Assembly (NCBI RefSeq): GCF_003234175.2
Contig: NZ_CP126257.1
Coordinates: 1,612,001-1,676,000 of the forward strand
Origin: Curtobacterium sp. MCSS17_007
GTDB taxonomy: Bacteria; Actinomycetota; Actinomycetes; Actinomycetales; Microbacteriaceae
Direction: 5' to 3'
DNA: 64,000 nucleotides
Shown here: positions 42,678-51,538 of the stretch, one piece after another
Position numbering within the stretch: the stretch's first letter is position 1
How the letters are laid out: each line of letters opens with the position of its first letter
The notes under the pieces: generated by a model
The model's database searches: none
The model's input: only the letters and a program-made list of their open reading frames with translations
What the model was told of the DNA's origin: nothing
Translations under genes and position numbers: made by a program

Positions 42678-43828
42678 CCATCTCAGCCGGGACGATCGCC
42701 CTGATCGTCCTCGTCCTCGTCGTCGTGATCTTCGTGATCGTCGTCCTGTCCCGCGCGATCCGCATCGTGCCGCAGGCGACGGCCGGGATCGTCGAACGAC
42801 TGGGCAAGTACCACAAGACGCTCAACCCGGGTCTGAACATCCTGGTGCCGTTCATCGACCGGCTCCGGCCGCTCATCGACATGCGCGAGCAGGTCGTGTC
42901 CTTCCCGCCGCAGCCCGTGATCACCGAGGACAACCTGGTCGTCTCGATCGACACGGTCGTCTACTTCCAGGTGACCGACGCCCGCGCGGCGACGTACGAG
43001 ATCGCGAACTACCTCGGGGCCGTCGAGCAGCTCACGACGACCACGCTCCGCAACGTCGTCGGTGGTCTCAACCTCGAGGAGGCCCTGACGAGCCGCGACA
43101 ACATCAACGGGCAGCTCCGCGTCGTGCTCGACGAGGCGACGGGCAAGTGGGGCATCCGTGTCGGCCGTGTCGAGCTCAAGGCCATCGAGCCGCCCGTGTC
43201 GATCCAGGACGCGATGGAGCAGCAGCTCCGCGCAGAGCGCAACCGACGTGCTGCGATCCTGCAGGCCGAGGGCACCAAGCAGTCGCAGATCCTCGAGGCC
43301 GAGGGCCAGCGGCAGGCCGCGATCCTCGCCGCCGAAGGTGACGCCAAGGCGCAGGTCCTCCGTGCCGAGGGTGAAGCGCAGGCCATCGCGACGGTCTTCG
43401 ACGCGATCCACACCGGCGATCCGGACGACAAGCTGCTGTCCTACCAGTACCTGCAGACCCTGCCGAAGATCGCCGAGGGCACCGCGAACAAGCTCTGGAT
43501 GATCCCGAGCGAGTTCACCGAGGCGCTGTCCGGGATCGCCAAGGGGTTCACGGGCGGACGCTCCGGCAGCGGCCCGGTGGCCGGTGCCGCGGGCGGCACG
43601 GACTTCCTGTCACGGATCTCGAAGCTCGCGAACGAGAGCCTCGCGAACACGGCGACGGCGGACGGTGCCGCGGCGGCGAACCCCCGCCCGGACGCGACCG
43701 CGGCGGACATCGTCCCGGACGCCGCCCTCGACGAGCGGCTCGAGGAGTCGAACCGCAGCGTCGACGCCCACCTCGCGGCCGCGGACGAGGCCTCGCAGAC
43801 CGCCCTCGGGGACGATCGCCAGCAGTAG
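42674..43828 (+). CDS. SPFH/band-7 (stomatin-like) membrane protein
   Basis: The 384-residue protein has an N-terminal anchor (about 6-26), the SPFH domain (RIVPQATAGIVERLGKYH, then EVVSFPPQ-like strands and SIQDAMEQQLRAERNRRA), a coiled coil with repeated EAEGQRQAAIL/AEGDAKAQVL units, and a disordered Ala/Asp-rich tail. It would oligomerise at the membrane together with the NfeD partner upstream. GTG at 42674 overlaps the nfeD stop. Confidence 0.92.
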   Translation: MTISAGTIALIVLVLVVVIFVIVVLSRAIRIVPQATAGIVERLGKYHKTLNPGLNILVPFIDRLRPLIDMREQVVSFPPQPVITEDNLVVSIDTVVYFQVTDARAATYEIANYLGAVEQLTTTTLRNVVGGLNLEEALTSRDNINGQLRVVLDEATGKWGIRVGRVELKAIEPPVSIQDAMEQQLRAERNRRAAILQAEGTKQSQILEAEGQRQAAILAAEGDAKAQVLRAEGEAQAIATVFDAIHTGDPDDKLLSYQYLQTLPKIAEGTANKLWMIPSEFTEALSGIAKGFTGGRSGSGPVAGAAGGTDFLSRISKLANESLANTATADGAAAANPRPDATAADIVPDAALDERLEESNRSVDAHLAAADEASQTALGDDRQQ

Positions 43829-43838
43829 GCCGACCAAC

Positions 43839-43880
43839 ACGACGACGCCCGCTCCGGTCTCCCGGGGCGGGCGTCGTCGT
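43839..43880. terminator. Bidirectional terminator
   Basis: A perfect 14-bp stem (43839-43852 with 43867-43880) lies between the convergent SPFH and rbpA genes. Confidence 0.75.
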
Positions 43881-43891
43881 CTGTGCGGTAC

Positions 43892-44242
43892 CTAGGCGCC
43901 GCGGCGTGCACGGAGGAACTGCAGTCGCTCCTGCAGCAGCTCCTCCAGTTCCTCTCGGGAACGCCGCTCGAGCAACATGTCCCAGTGGGTCCTGGGTGCC
44001 TTGACGTCCTCAGCGGCGACCTCGACGGGGACCCCGTCGTCGCCGAGCAGTCGTCCTTCGCGTCCGGTCCGGGGCTCGGACCACGTCTGCGGCACGTCCG
44101 CCTCGGCGGAGAAGACGACGTCGAACGTCTCCCCCGACTCGGTCTGGTAGACCGCGCGCTTCCGGTCGGAGAGCTCGACGCCCTCCTCGCTCTGGAGACT
44201 CTGGCTCCCGAGCCGCATCCCGCGGAGACTCCGATCAGCCAT
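43892..44242 (-). CDS. rbpA: RNA polymerase-binding protein RbpA
   Basis: RbpA binds the principal sigma factor and RNA polymerase and stabilises the open complex; it is found only in actinobacteria. The 116-residue protein has MADRSLRGMRLGSQS at the N-terminus and the highly conserved PRTHWDMLLERRSREELEELL sigma-interaction region at the C-terminus. It has no cysteines, so no zinc site. ATG at 44242 follows GAGAGGAGC. Confidence 0.96.
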   Translation of the reverse strand: MADRSLRGMRLGSQSLQSEEGVELSDRKRAVYQTESGETFDVVFSAEADVPQTWSEPRTGREGRLLGDDGVPVEVAAEDVKAPRTHWDMLLERRSREELEELLQERLQFLRARRGA

Positions 44243-44346
44243 GTGTGTGCTCCTCTCGCTCGTCTGCCCTCCTCAACACTGTCCCACCCGGGTTGCATCC
44301 CGATGGGGCGCATTCACAGAGCGTTCCCAGTGGGCAGTGGCGGTGT

Positions 44347-46023
44347 TCAGGAAGCGCGGCGCGGGAGACGGGCGGACCGACGGCCCCACGGCGCACAGGC
44401 GAGCAGAGCCAGGAGGGCGCCGAGCGACACCAGGAGGGTCACCGAGCCGGAGACGACCGTCGCCGGCGTGGTCCCGGTGCCGAGCGGGACGTCGGTGATC
44501 ATCGACGTCGCCGTGTACTCCGGGATCCGGTCGATCGTGCGCCCGGACGGATCGATGACCTGGGAGGCACCGACCGTGGAGATGTTCACGAGCGACCGAC
44601 CGGTCTCGACCGCACGGAGTCGGGCGATCTCGAGCTGCTGCAGGTTCTCGTCGGTCCCGGAGAAGTCCGCGTTGTTCGTCTGGGCCAGGATCACCTGCGC
44701 TCCCCCGCGCGCCATGTCCGACGTGAGCCCGTCGTCGACGATGTCGAAGCAGACCGCGATCCCCGCCTTGATGCCGGCGACGTCGAGCACGTTCGGCTTC
44801 GTGCCCGGCGTGTAGTCGCGCTGCAGCAGCCCGATGAGCGACGGCGCGAGCTTGGAGAAGAACCAACGGTCGGGCACGTACTCCCCGAACGGCACCGGAC
44901 GCTTCTTGTCGTAGGACGACTGCCAGCCGTCGTCGGTCCAGACGAAGGACGTGTTGTGCAGCACCCCGGACGACGTCTGCGTGATGGCTCCGGCGACGAG
45001 CGGCGCGCCGACGGTGTCGACCACGGAGTCGAGCGCGTCCGCGACGACCGGGAACCGCCGCGGGTCCGCCTCCGCTGCGGCCTCCGGCCAGACGACCAGG
45101 TCGACGTCACGCGCCTCCACGTCGGTCGCGGCGACCTGCGCGGCGAGGACCTCGCCCGGCTGAGCGCGGTCGAAGTACCCGGCCGGGCCGTTCCCCTGCA
45201 CGGCCTCGACACGGATGCTGCCGTCGGTGCGCGTCGTCCAGGCCGGGACGGCGAGGACGACGGCGACCAGGAGCCCCGCGGTCGCGACCCGCACCGGCGC
45301 ACGGAGCACCGCCCCGGGTGCGCGCGGCACGACGAGCGCGAGCGACAGCACGACCGCGACGCAGTACACGACGACGAAGGTCACCCCGAGCACCCCGACG
45401 TAGGCCGCCAGGTGCGTGAAGGGGCCCTGCGACTGCGACAGACCCACACGGCCCCAGGCGAAGCCCTCGTACGGCCAGCTCCCCGAGAACCACTCGCGCC
45501 CGGTCCAGAGCCCGGCAACGACGGCCGGGAGGCCCCAGACCCGCCATGCGGTCGACGGCAGGACGCGCGCGACCCAGCGGTAGGCCAGCGCGATCGCGAC
45601 GCTGCCGAGGGCGAAGTAGGCGGCCTCGAACAGCGCCAGCGCGAGCCACGGGACCGGGCCCAGGTACCGGCCGGCCCACGAGATCGCGGGCAGCCAGAAC
45701 GCCGCGCCGGCGACGTACCCGAGCCAGGCGGCGCGTCGCGCGCGCTGCCCCATCGCGGCGAGCAGCATGCACGCCATCGCCGGGTACGCGAGGAACCACC
45801 AGCCCGGCGACGGGAAGGACAGGGCGAAGAGCAGGCCGCCGACCACGGCGAGCGGGAACGCGGTGCGCAGCGGCAGGGCCTCGAACTCGCCACGGCGGCC
45901 CTCCGAGGAGACCCCGTTCCGGGCGCGGGACGCCGCCGGGTACGACGGCGTCCCGCGGAGGACGCCGCGTCTCGCGGAGGAGCCGGTGTCCTGCGGACGC
46001 GCCGCAGCGTCGGGAACGCGCAC
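44347..46023 (-). CDS. lnt: Apolipoprotein N-acyltransferase
   Basis: Lnt adds the third acyl chain to lipoproteins at the membrane. The 558-residue protein has several N-terminal helices and a carbon-nitrogen hydrolase domain with the catalytic triad recognisable as Glu in VVWPEAAAE, Lys in YDKKRPVPFGEYVP and Cys in GIAVCFDIV. GTG at 46023 has GGGAGGG 5-7 bases upstream; the first 45 residues are Arg/Ser-rich and poorly conserved. It follows helY by 12 bases in the same operon. One likely substrate, an FKBP lipoprotein, is encoded nearby. Confidence 0.93.
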   Translation of the reverse strand: MRVPDAAARPQDTGSSARRGVLRGTPSYPAASRARNGVSSEGRRGEFEALPLRTAFPLAVVGGLLFALSFPSPGWWFLAYPAMACMLLAAMGQRARRAAWLGYVAGAAFWLPAISWAGRYLGPVPWLALALFEAAYFALGSVAIALAYRWVARVLPSTAWRVWGLPAVVAGLWTGREWFSGSWPYEGFAWGRVGLSQSQGPFTHLAAYVGVLGVTFVVVYCVAVVLSLALVVPRAPGAVLRAPVRVATAGLLVAVVLAVPAWTTRTDGSIRVEAVQGNGPAGYFDRAQPGEVLAAQVAATDVEARDVDLVVWPEAAAEADPRRFPVVADALDSVVDTVGAPLVAGAITQTSSGVLHNTSFVWTDDGWQSSYDKKRPVPFGEYVPDRWFFSKLAPSLIGLLQRDYTPGTKPNVLDVAGIKAGIAVCFDIVDDGLTSDMARGGAQVILAQTNNADFSGTDENLQQLEIARLRAVETGRSLVNISTVGASQVIDPSGRTIDRIPEYTATSMITDVPLGTGTTPATVVSGSVTLLVSLGALLALLACAPWGRRSARLPRRAS

Positions 46024-46035
46024 CGTGCCCTCCCG

Positions 46036-48477
46036 TCAGACCGTCGCGTAGGCGACGATGCCGCGGCGCACCGCGTCCGTCGCCCGACGGGCGGTCTGGG
46101 CCAGTTCGTCGTCACCGGCGTTCCGGACCTGGTCGAGCAGGTCGATCACCTGCTTCGACCAGCGCACGAAGTCACCGGCCGGCATGTCGAGGGTGCGGAG
46201 CACGTCGTCGAGCGCCGAGCCCGACGCCCACCGGAACATGCCGACCGACATCGCCGGGGTGGGCGGCTGCGAACCGGCGAGGCGGGCGTCCCGCTCGATG
46301 TCGTCGAGTCGTGCCCAGATCGTCAGCGTCTCGTCGAGCGCCGGGCGGAACGCGCCCCGCGGCAGTGCGTGCTCGGTGCCGGGTGCGTCCTCGCGGCGGG
46401 GCTGGTACACGATCGTGGCGGCCATCGCGGCGAGCTGCGCCGGCGTCAGGTCCTTCCAGACACCGGCCTCGAGGCACTCCGCGACGAGCAGGTCGCGCTC
46501 CCCGTAGATGCGCTGCAGACGACGACCACCAGCAGCCACCGTGGCCTCGCCGTCACCCGTCGCGACGAGGTAGCCGAGCTGCAGCAGCACGTCGGTGACC
46601 CGGTCGAAGGTCGTGGCGACCGCACCCGTACGGGAGCGGATCTGCTGCACGAGCTTGTCGTTGGCGCGCTTGAGCTTGTACCAGCGCTCGGCCCATCGTG
46701 CGTGTGCCTCGCGGTCCGGGCAGGCGTGGCAGGGGTGCCGCTGCAGCTGGCGACGGACCTCGGCGATGGCCGCCTGGCGCTCCTGACGGGCACCGTGCGA
46801 GGCCTCACGGCCGCCGGGCACGTTCGTCCGCTCCAGGTCGGACAGCCGTCGGCGCAACGCGGCGTACTCGGTGAAGTCCCCGAGGTGGCACTCCATGGCG
46901 CGCTGGTAGCCGTCGAGGGACTCCTGCTGCGACCGGACCTTACGGGCGAGGTCGACGACGGAGCGGTCGGCCTGGAACTGGGCGAACGACGTCTCGAGGA
47001 CCTCGCGCGTGCGCTGTCGGCCGAACTGCTCGATGAGGTTCACGGCCATGTTGTAGGTCGGCTTGAACGACGAGTTGAGCGGGTACGTGCGGCGGCTCGC
47101 GAGCGAGGCGACGGCCTGGGGGTCGAGCCCGTCCGACCACTGGATGACCGAGTGCCCCTCGACGTCGATGCCGCGGCGGCCAGCCCGGCCGGTGAGCTGC
47201 GTGTACTCCCCCGGCGTGATCGGCACCCGGGCCTCGCCGTTGAACTTCTCGAGCTTCTCGAGCACGACGGTGCGCGCCGGCATGTTCACACCGAGCGCGA
47301 GCGTCTCGGTGGCGAAGACGACCTTGAGGAGCTTGCGCTGGAAGAGGTCCTCGACGACCTCCTTGAAGGCCGGCAGCAGCCCGGCGTGGTGGGCCGCCAC
47401 ACCGCGCTCGAGGCCCTCGAGCCACTCCCAGTACCCGAGGACGGCGAGGTCCTCGTCGAGCAGGGTCCGGCAGTGGTACTCGGCCGTCTCGCGGATCTCG
47501 TTGCGCTCGTCGGCCGTCGTGAGGGAGATGCCCGAGCGCAGGACCTGGCGGACGCCCTGGTCGCAGCCGTTCCGGCTGAACACGAAGAAGATCGCGGGCA
47601 GCAGCATCCGCTCGTCGAGCACCTTCGCGATCTGCTCGCGGTACATCTTCTCGGTGCGCGGGCCGCGGCGCTCCGGGTAGCCCCCACGGCCGCGACGTCC
47701 ACGGTGTCCCCCGCCGTGCCGCTCGCTGCGCGAGGCACCGCCGACGAGCCGGAGCAGCTCCGGGTTGACGCGGTTCGTCGCCGCGGCGCCACTCGAGTCG
47801 AACAGGTCGACCATCTTCGAGCCGACCAGCACGTGCTGCTCGAGCGGGACCGGACGGTCCTCGGACACGATCACGTCGGTGTCGCCACGGACCGTCTGGA
47901 GCCAGTCGCCGAACTCCTCGGCGTTCGACACGGTCGCGCTCAGCGAGACGAGCCGGACCTCGGTCGGCAGGTGGAGGATGACCTCTTCCCACACGGCGCC
48001 GCGGAAGCGGTCGGCCAGGTAGTGCACCTCGTCGAGCACGACCCACGCCAGGTCGTCGAGCAGGTCGGAGTCCGCGTAGATCATGTTGCGGAGCACCTCG
48101 GTCGTCATGACGACGACGCGGGCACGCGGGTTGACGTTGGTGTCACCGGTCAGCAGGCCGACCTCGGACTCGCCGTAGTCAGCGACCAGCTCGTTGTACT
48201 TCTGGTTGCTCAGCGCCTTCATCGGCGTCGTGTAGAAGACCTTCGCCGTGGGCTGGCGCATCGCGAGCCAGATCGCGAACTCCGCCACGATCGTCTTGCC
48301 CGCACCGGTGGGCGCCGCCACGAGGACGCTGCGGCCCTGGTCGAGCGCGTCGCACGCCGCGATCTGGAACGGATCGAGGTCGAAGCGCAGGTCGGAGCGG
48401 AACAGTTCGAGGTTCCGCGAGCGGTTCCGCACCTTCGCTGCCTGGAAGCGCTCGGCGGCGCTGGGGACGGTCGCCAT
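46036..48477 (-). CDS. helY: Ski2/Mtr4-like RNA helicase HelY
   Basis: A superfamily 2 DEAD-box helicase of 813 residues. Walker A is APTGAGKT (55-62), motif II is DEVH in VVLDEVHYLADRFRG, and motif VI is QLTGRAGRRG. The C-terminal half contains the DSHCT-like domain. An Arg/Gly-rich insertion (around HRGRRGRGG) interrupts the region between the two RecA-like domains. It probably unwinds structured RNA. ATG at 48477 overlaps the tatC stop (ATGA). The order tatC-helY is conserved in actinobacteria. Confidence 0.95.
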   Translation of the reverse strand: MATVPSAAERFQAAKVRNRSRNLELFRSDLRFDLDPFQIAACDALDQGRSVLVAAPTGAGKTIVAEFAIWLAMRQPTAKVFYTTPMKALSNQKYNELVADYGESEVGLLTGDTNVNPRARVVVMTTEVLRNMIYADSDLLDDLAWVVLDEVHYLADRFRGAVWEEVILHLPTEVRLVSLSATVSNAEEFGDWLQTVRGDTDVIVSEDRPVPLEQHVLVGSKMVDLFDSSGAAATNRVNPELLRLVGGASRSERHGGGHRGRRGRGGYPERRGPRTEKMYREQIAKVLDERMLLPAIFFVFSRNGCDQGVRQVLRSGISLTTADERNEIRETAEYHCRTLLDEDLAVLGYWEWLEGLERGVAAHHAGLLPAFKEVVEDLFQRKLLKVVFATETLALGVNMPARTVVLEKLEKFNGEARVPITPGEYTQLTGRAGRRGIDVEGHSVIQWSDGLDPQAVASLASRRTYPLNSSFKPTYNMAVNLIEQFGRQRTREVLETSFAQFQADRSVVDLARKVRSQQESLDGYQRAMECHLGDFTEYAALRRRLSDLERTNVPGGREASHGARQERQAAIAEVRRQLQRHPCHACPDREAHARWAERWYKLKRANDKLVQQIRSRTGAVATTFDRVTDVLLQLGYLVATGDGEATVAAGGRRLQRIYGERDLLVAECLEAGVWKDLTPAQLAAMAATIVYQPRREDAPGTEHALPRGAFRPALDETLTIWARLDDIERDARLAGSQPPTPAMSVGMFRWASGSALDDVLRTLDMPAGDFVRWSKQVIDLLDQVRNAGDDELAQTARRATDAVRRGIVAYATV

Positions 48478-49298
48478 CAGAGTCCGTACTCCTCGTCGAG
48501 CTTCGCCTGCCGCTTGGCGAGACGTCGGTCGTGCAGCCACGCGACCAGGCAGGCGGCGAGGTACAGCACCACCATCGGCACCGCGAGCAGGAACATCGAG
48601 ATCACGTCGGCCGACGGGGTGACGATGGCGCAGAACACCAGGATGCAGACGACCGCGATGCGCCACGACCGGATGATCGAGCTCGCCGACAGCACGCCGA
48701 CGAAGTTCAGCAGCACGAGGAACACGGGCAGCACGAAGGCGATGCCGACGGCGACGATGAGCTTGATGACGAAGTCGTAGTACGCCTTCGCATCGACGAT
48801 CGAGGTGTCCTGTGCCGAGACGAAGCTGCCGAGGATGCCGACGACGTGCGGCAGGATGTACCACCCGAACCAGCAGCCCGCGAAGAACAGCGGGATCGCG
48901 GTGCCGAGGAAGCCGAAGACGTACTGCTTCTCGCGCCGGACGAGCGCCGGGACGATGAACGCCCAGATCTGGTAGAGCCACACCGGGCTCGCGATGACGA
49001 CGCCGATGGTGATCGCGATCTGCAGCCGCAGGTCGAACGCTCCGGTGATCATCGGGAAGTTCAGTTCGGCGGTGTGCCCGCCGACCTCGGCCAGGGACGT
49101 GACCGGTTGGCGCAGGGCGTCGAGCACGAACGGCGTGAGGAACCAGCCACCGACGGCGCACACGGCGACCGCGACCACGGCCTTGAACAGGCGGTTCCGC
49201 AGCTCGATGAGGTGCTGCCCGAGCGACATGCGACCGTCGGCGTCCTTCTTCGGGCGCCCGGGCCGCTCCGCTCGTCCGCTCGCGGTCGTCGAAGCCAT
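48477..49298 (-). CDS. tatC: Twin-arginine translocase subunit TatC
   Basis: TatC is the receptor of the Tat system that exports folded proteins. The 273-residue protein has six helices, the conserved HLIELRNRLFKA segment before the first helix, and LYQIWAFIVPAL. ATG at 49298 lies 6 bases from a TAGGAT box. The upstream gene is pafC and no tatA is found in the 164-base gap, although tatA usually sits there in actinobacteria. Confidence 0.96.
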   Translation of the reverse strand: MASTTASGRAERPGRPKKDADGRMSLGQHLIELRNRLFKAVVAVAVCAVGGWFLTPFVLDALRQPVTSLAEVGGHTAELNFPMITGAFDLRLQIAITIGVVIASPVWLYQIWAFIVPALVRREKQYVFGFLGTAIPLFFAGCWFGWYILPHVVGILGSFVSAQDTSIVDAKAYYDFVIKLIVAVGIAFVLPVFLVLLNFVGVLSASSIIRSWRIAVVCILVFCAIVTPSADVISMFLLAVPMVVLYLAACLVAWLHDRRLAKRQAKLDEEYGL

Positions 49299-49304
49299 GG
49301 ACCG

Positions 49305-49310
49305 ATCCTA
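49305..49310 (-). promoter_or_regulatory. -10 box of tatC (leaderless)
   Basis: On the - strand this reads TAGGAT, 6 bases before the tatC ATG. Confidence 0.5.
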
Positions 49311-49462
49311 CGGGACCGGGACCGACAGTCCGGCCCGGGACGGCGGACCCACAGGGGCCGCGTGTCCACGGTCCGCTGGAGAGCCGTGGCCGTGTTGCGA
49401 CGGGGCCGGCCACCGCCGGTCGGCAGGCGCGCGGCGGGGTCGCACCGTGCCTCCTGTCCGCG

Positions 49463-50434
49463 TCACTCGGCGGCGAGGGCCGCCTCGGCGAAGGCGCGCA
49501 CGGCGTCGCGCGCCTCGGGCGGGTCGAGCACGACCGCGCGCCCGGGCAGGCCGGCGACGAGCCGCACCACGCCGTCGAAGCCGTTCGACGCGGCCAGTCG
49601 GATGCGCACCCGACCGTCGGCGTCCTCGGCGTCGGCGGTGTCGGCCAGGTAGTCGGCGACGAGCGGCAGCGACGAGCAGTCCAGCTCGACCGTGACGATG
49701 ACGTCCCCGCCGGACTGCTGGAAGAGCGTGTCCGGGATCACGACGTCGTCGATGGACTTCTCGGCGGGACGGTCGTCCACGCGCACGGCGGACATCCGGT
49801 CGAGCCGGAAGGTCCGGAGCGCCTGCCGGTCGAGGTCCCACGCGCGCAGGTACCAGTCCGTGTCGATGGACTCGACGCGCAGGGGGTCGACCCGGCGGGT
49901 GCCACCCCGGGTCCGCGGTCCGGCGTACTCGAACGCGAGGCCGCGGCCGTCGGCGACCGCCCGGCGGATCGTCGTCAGTGCGGCGTCGTGCAGGTCCTGC
50001 CCGACGGCGACGTTCGACGCCGCTCCCCCGGCACCGCGCGAGAGCTTCGCCATGAGCGCGCGGATGGCGTCGCGGTCGGCGGCCTCGGGCAGCGCCGACA
50101 GGTACTGGAGCCCGGCGATGAGGGCCGACGCCTCGCGCGCGGAGAGCCGGGGCGAGTCGTCGATCGCGACGAGGTTCGTCAGGACGATCATGTCGTTCTG
50201 CTCGAAGTCGTCCCAGGCGATGTCGAACAGGTCGCCGTGCTGGTACTGCATGGTCTCGCCCGGCACCCCGGAGACCGCGATGAGCTCGACCGCCCGGCGG
50301 ATCCGCTGCTCGGGCACACCGAAGTGCCGCGCGGCCTCGGCCACCGAGACGCGCTCGTGGTCGATGAGGTACGGCACGAGGACGAGCAGGAACGCGAGCT
50401 TGTCCTGCGCCTGGAGCGGTTGCTGGTCAGCCAC
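49463..50434 (-). CDS. pafC: WYL-domain transcriptional regulator PafC
   Basis: This 323-residue protein has an N-terminal winged helix (LLVLVPYLIDHERVSVAEAARHFGVPEQRIRRAVELI) and a WYL domain (FEYAGPRTRG, then DWYLRAWDLDRQALRTFRLDRM). PafB/PafC form a complex that activates the RecA-independent DNA damage response in actinobacteria. GTG at 50434 overlaps the end of pafB by 8 bases, so the two are co-translated. The proteasome ligase gene pafA, often upstream, is not here. Confidence 0.93.
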   Translation of the reverse strand: MADQQPLQAQDKLAFLLVLVPYLIDHERVSVAEAARHFGVPEQRIRRAVELIAVSGVPGETMQYQHGDLFDIAWDDFEQNDMIVLTNLVAIDDSPRLSAREASALIAGLQYLSALPEAADRDAIRALMAKLSRGAGGAASNVAVGQDLHDAALTTIRRAVADGRGLAFEYAGPRTRGGTRRVDPLRVESIDTDWYLRAWDLDRQALRTFRLDRMSAVRVDDRPAEKSIDDVVIPDTLFQQSGGDVIVTVELDCSSLPLVADYLADTADAEDADGRVRIRLAASNGFDGVVRLVAGLPGRAVVLDPPEARDAVRAFAEAALAAE

Positions 50435-51467
50435 GGGCAGCTCCGGCGGGGTCGGTGTGGTCGGCGACGAGTGCGCGGAGCCGGGCGACGACCCGCTCGC
50501 GGAGGTCGGCGGGCTCGAGCACGCGGACCTCCGGCCCGAAGGCCGCGAGGTCCTCGGCGAGGATCTGCGGGTCGACGTGGTGCACGACGAGCACGCCGTC
50601 GGTGTCGACCTCGGTGCCGCGGCGACGCTGCAACCGGCGCTCGGCGTCCGAACCGGGGACGACCGCGATGCGTGCGGTGCGCTCGGACCACACGCGGTCC
50701 AGCTCGGCCAGCGCACGCTCGGCGGCGCCGGCGGGCGCGGGGTGCTGTCCGGCCTGGTGCACCGAGACCGGTCCGACGATGCGGGACAGCAGGTAGTTCT
50801 TCGTGCCACCGGTCGAGAACTCGTGCGCGGCGAGCATCCAGCGCCCGCCGTGCTGCACGAGCGCGAGCGGGGCGAGCTCCCGTCGACGGGGCTCGTGCTC
50901 CCCCGGCGTGATGTAGTCGAAGCGCACGGCGGCCGCACGGTCGAGCGCGGAGCGCAGCGGCTCGAACGCGGCGTCCCGTGCGCGGAGACGCGGGGCGTAG
51001 GCGGCCATGCCGGCCGGGGCCTGACCGGCGGACGACTCGGTGTCGTCCGACCCGGCCGAGCGCACCTTGAGCAGGGCGCGCCGCGAGTCCGTGGACAACG
51101 CGCCCTCACGCCAGGCCATCGCGGCGAGCGAGAGCAGCGCCGACTCGTCCGGCGTGAAGCGGACGTCGAGCGGCAGGTCGTACTCGCCCTTCGGGATCCG
51201 GTACCGCAGCGTCTGGTTGTTGCCGGCGGAACCCGGTGTCTCGATGGTCTCGAGGGGGATGCCGAGCTCGCGGACGTCGTCCTTGTCGCGCTCGAACTGG
51301 CGCTCCAACGAGGCGTTGTCGCCACCGGGCGCGTACCGCTGCCGGTAGCCCTGGACGTTGGCCAGGATCTCCGCCTTGGTCAACCCGGACTCCGTCGAGA
51401 GCAGCGCGAGCACCAGGCTGAAGAGCCGCTCCTCGGCGGGGACGCGGGGGGCTCGGGTGGCTGGCAC
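50427..51467 (-). CDS. pafB: WYL-domain transcriptional regulator PafB
   Basis: The 346-residue partner of PafC has the N-terminal helix-turn-helix region ALLSTESGLTKAEILANVQGY and the basic FERDKDDVRELGIPLETI segment, followed by a WYL domain (FDYITPGEHEPRRREL, GGRWMLAAHEFSTGGTKNYLLSRI). The single-stranded DNA thought to bind WYL domains would signal DNA damage. GTG at 51467 lies 7 bases from a TAGGAT box, indicating a leaderless mRNA. Confidence 0.93.
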   Translation of the reverse strand: MPATRAPRVPAEERLFSLVLALLSTESGLTKAEILANVQGYRQRYAPGGDNASLERQFERDKDDVRELGIPLETIETPGSAGNNQTLRYRIPKGEYDLPLDVRFTPDESALLSLAAMAWREGALSTDSRRALLKVRSAGSDDTESSAGQAPAGMAAYAPRLRARDAAFEPLRSALDRAAAVRFDYITPGEHEPRRRELAPLALVQHGGRWMLAAHEFSTGGTKNYLLSRIVGPVSVHQAGQHPAPAGAAERALAELDRVWSERTARIAVVPGSDAERRLQRRRGTEVDTDGVLVVHHVDPQILAEDLAAFGPEVRVLEPADLRERVVARLRALVADHTDPAGAARG

Positions 51468-51474
51468 GAGCCCG

Positions 51475-51480
51475 ATCCTA
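51475..51480 (-). promoter_or_regulatory. -10 box of pafBC (leaderless)
   Basis: On the - strand this reads TAGGAT, 7 bases before the pafB GTG. Confidence 0.5.
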
Positions 51481-51538
51481 CGGCAGCGCGGGTGCACGGG
51501 AGTGCACCCGCGCCGCGGTCGGTGGAGGGTCGCTCGGG

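Noticed and set aside
43158..43430. Internal repeats in the SPFH gene as a CRISPR-like array
   Set aside because: The repetition is at protein level (EAEGQRQAAIL-type heptads in a coiled coil); no spaced identical DNA repeats exist here or elsewhere in the window.
44245..48780. Very long + strand open frame (over 1500 codons)
   Set aside because: It runs antisense to rbpA-lnt-helY, is Arg/Asp/Glu-rich with no domain, and is explained by codon bias of the genes on the other strand.
49061..49369. Small ORF near tatC as a possible tatA
   Set aside because: It is Arg/Ser-rich, out of frame with any membrane helix, and overlaps tatC.
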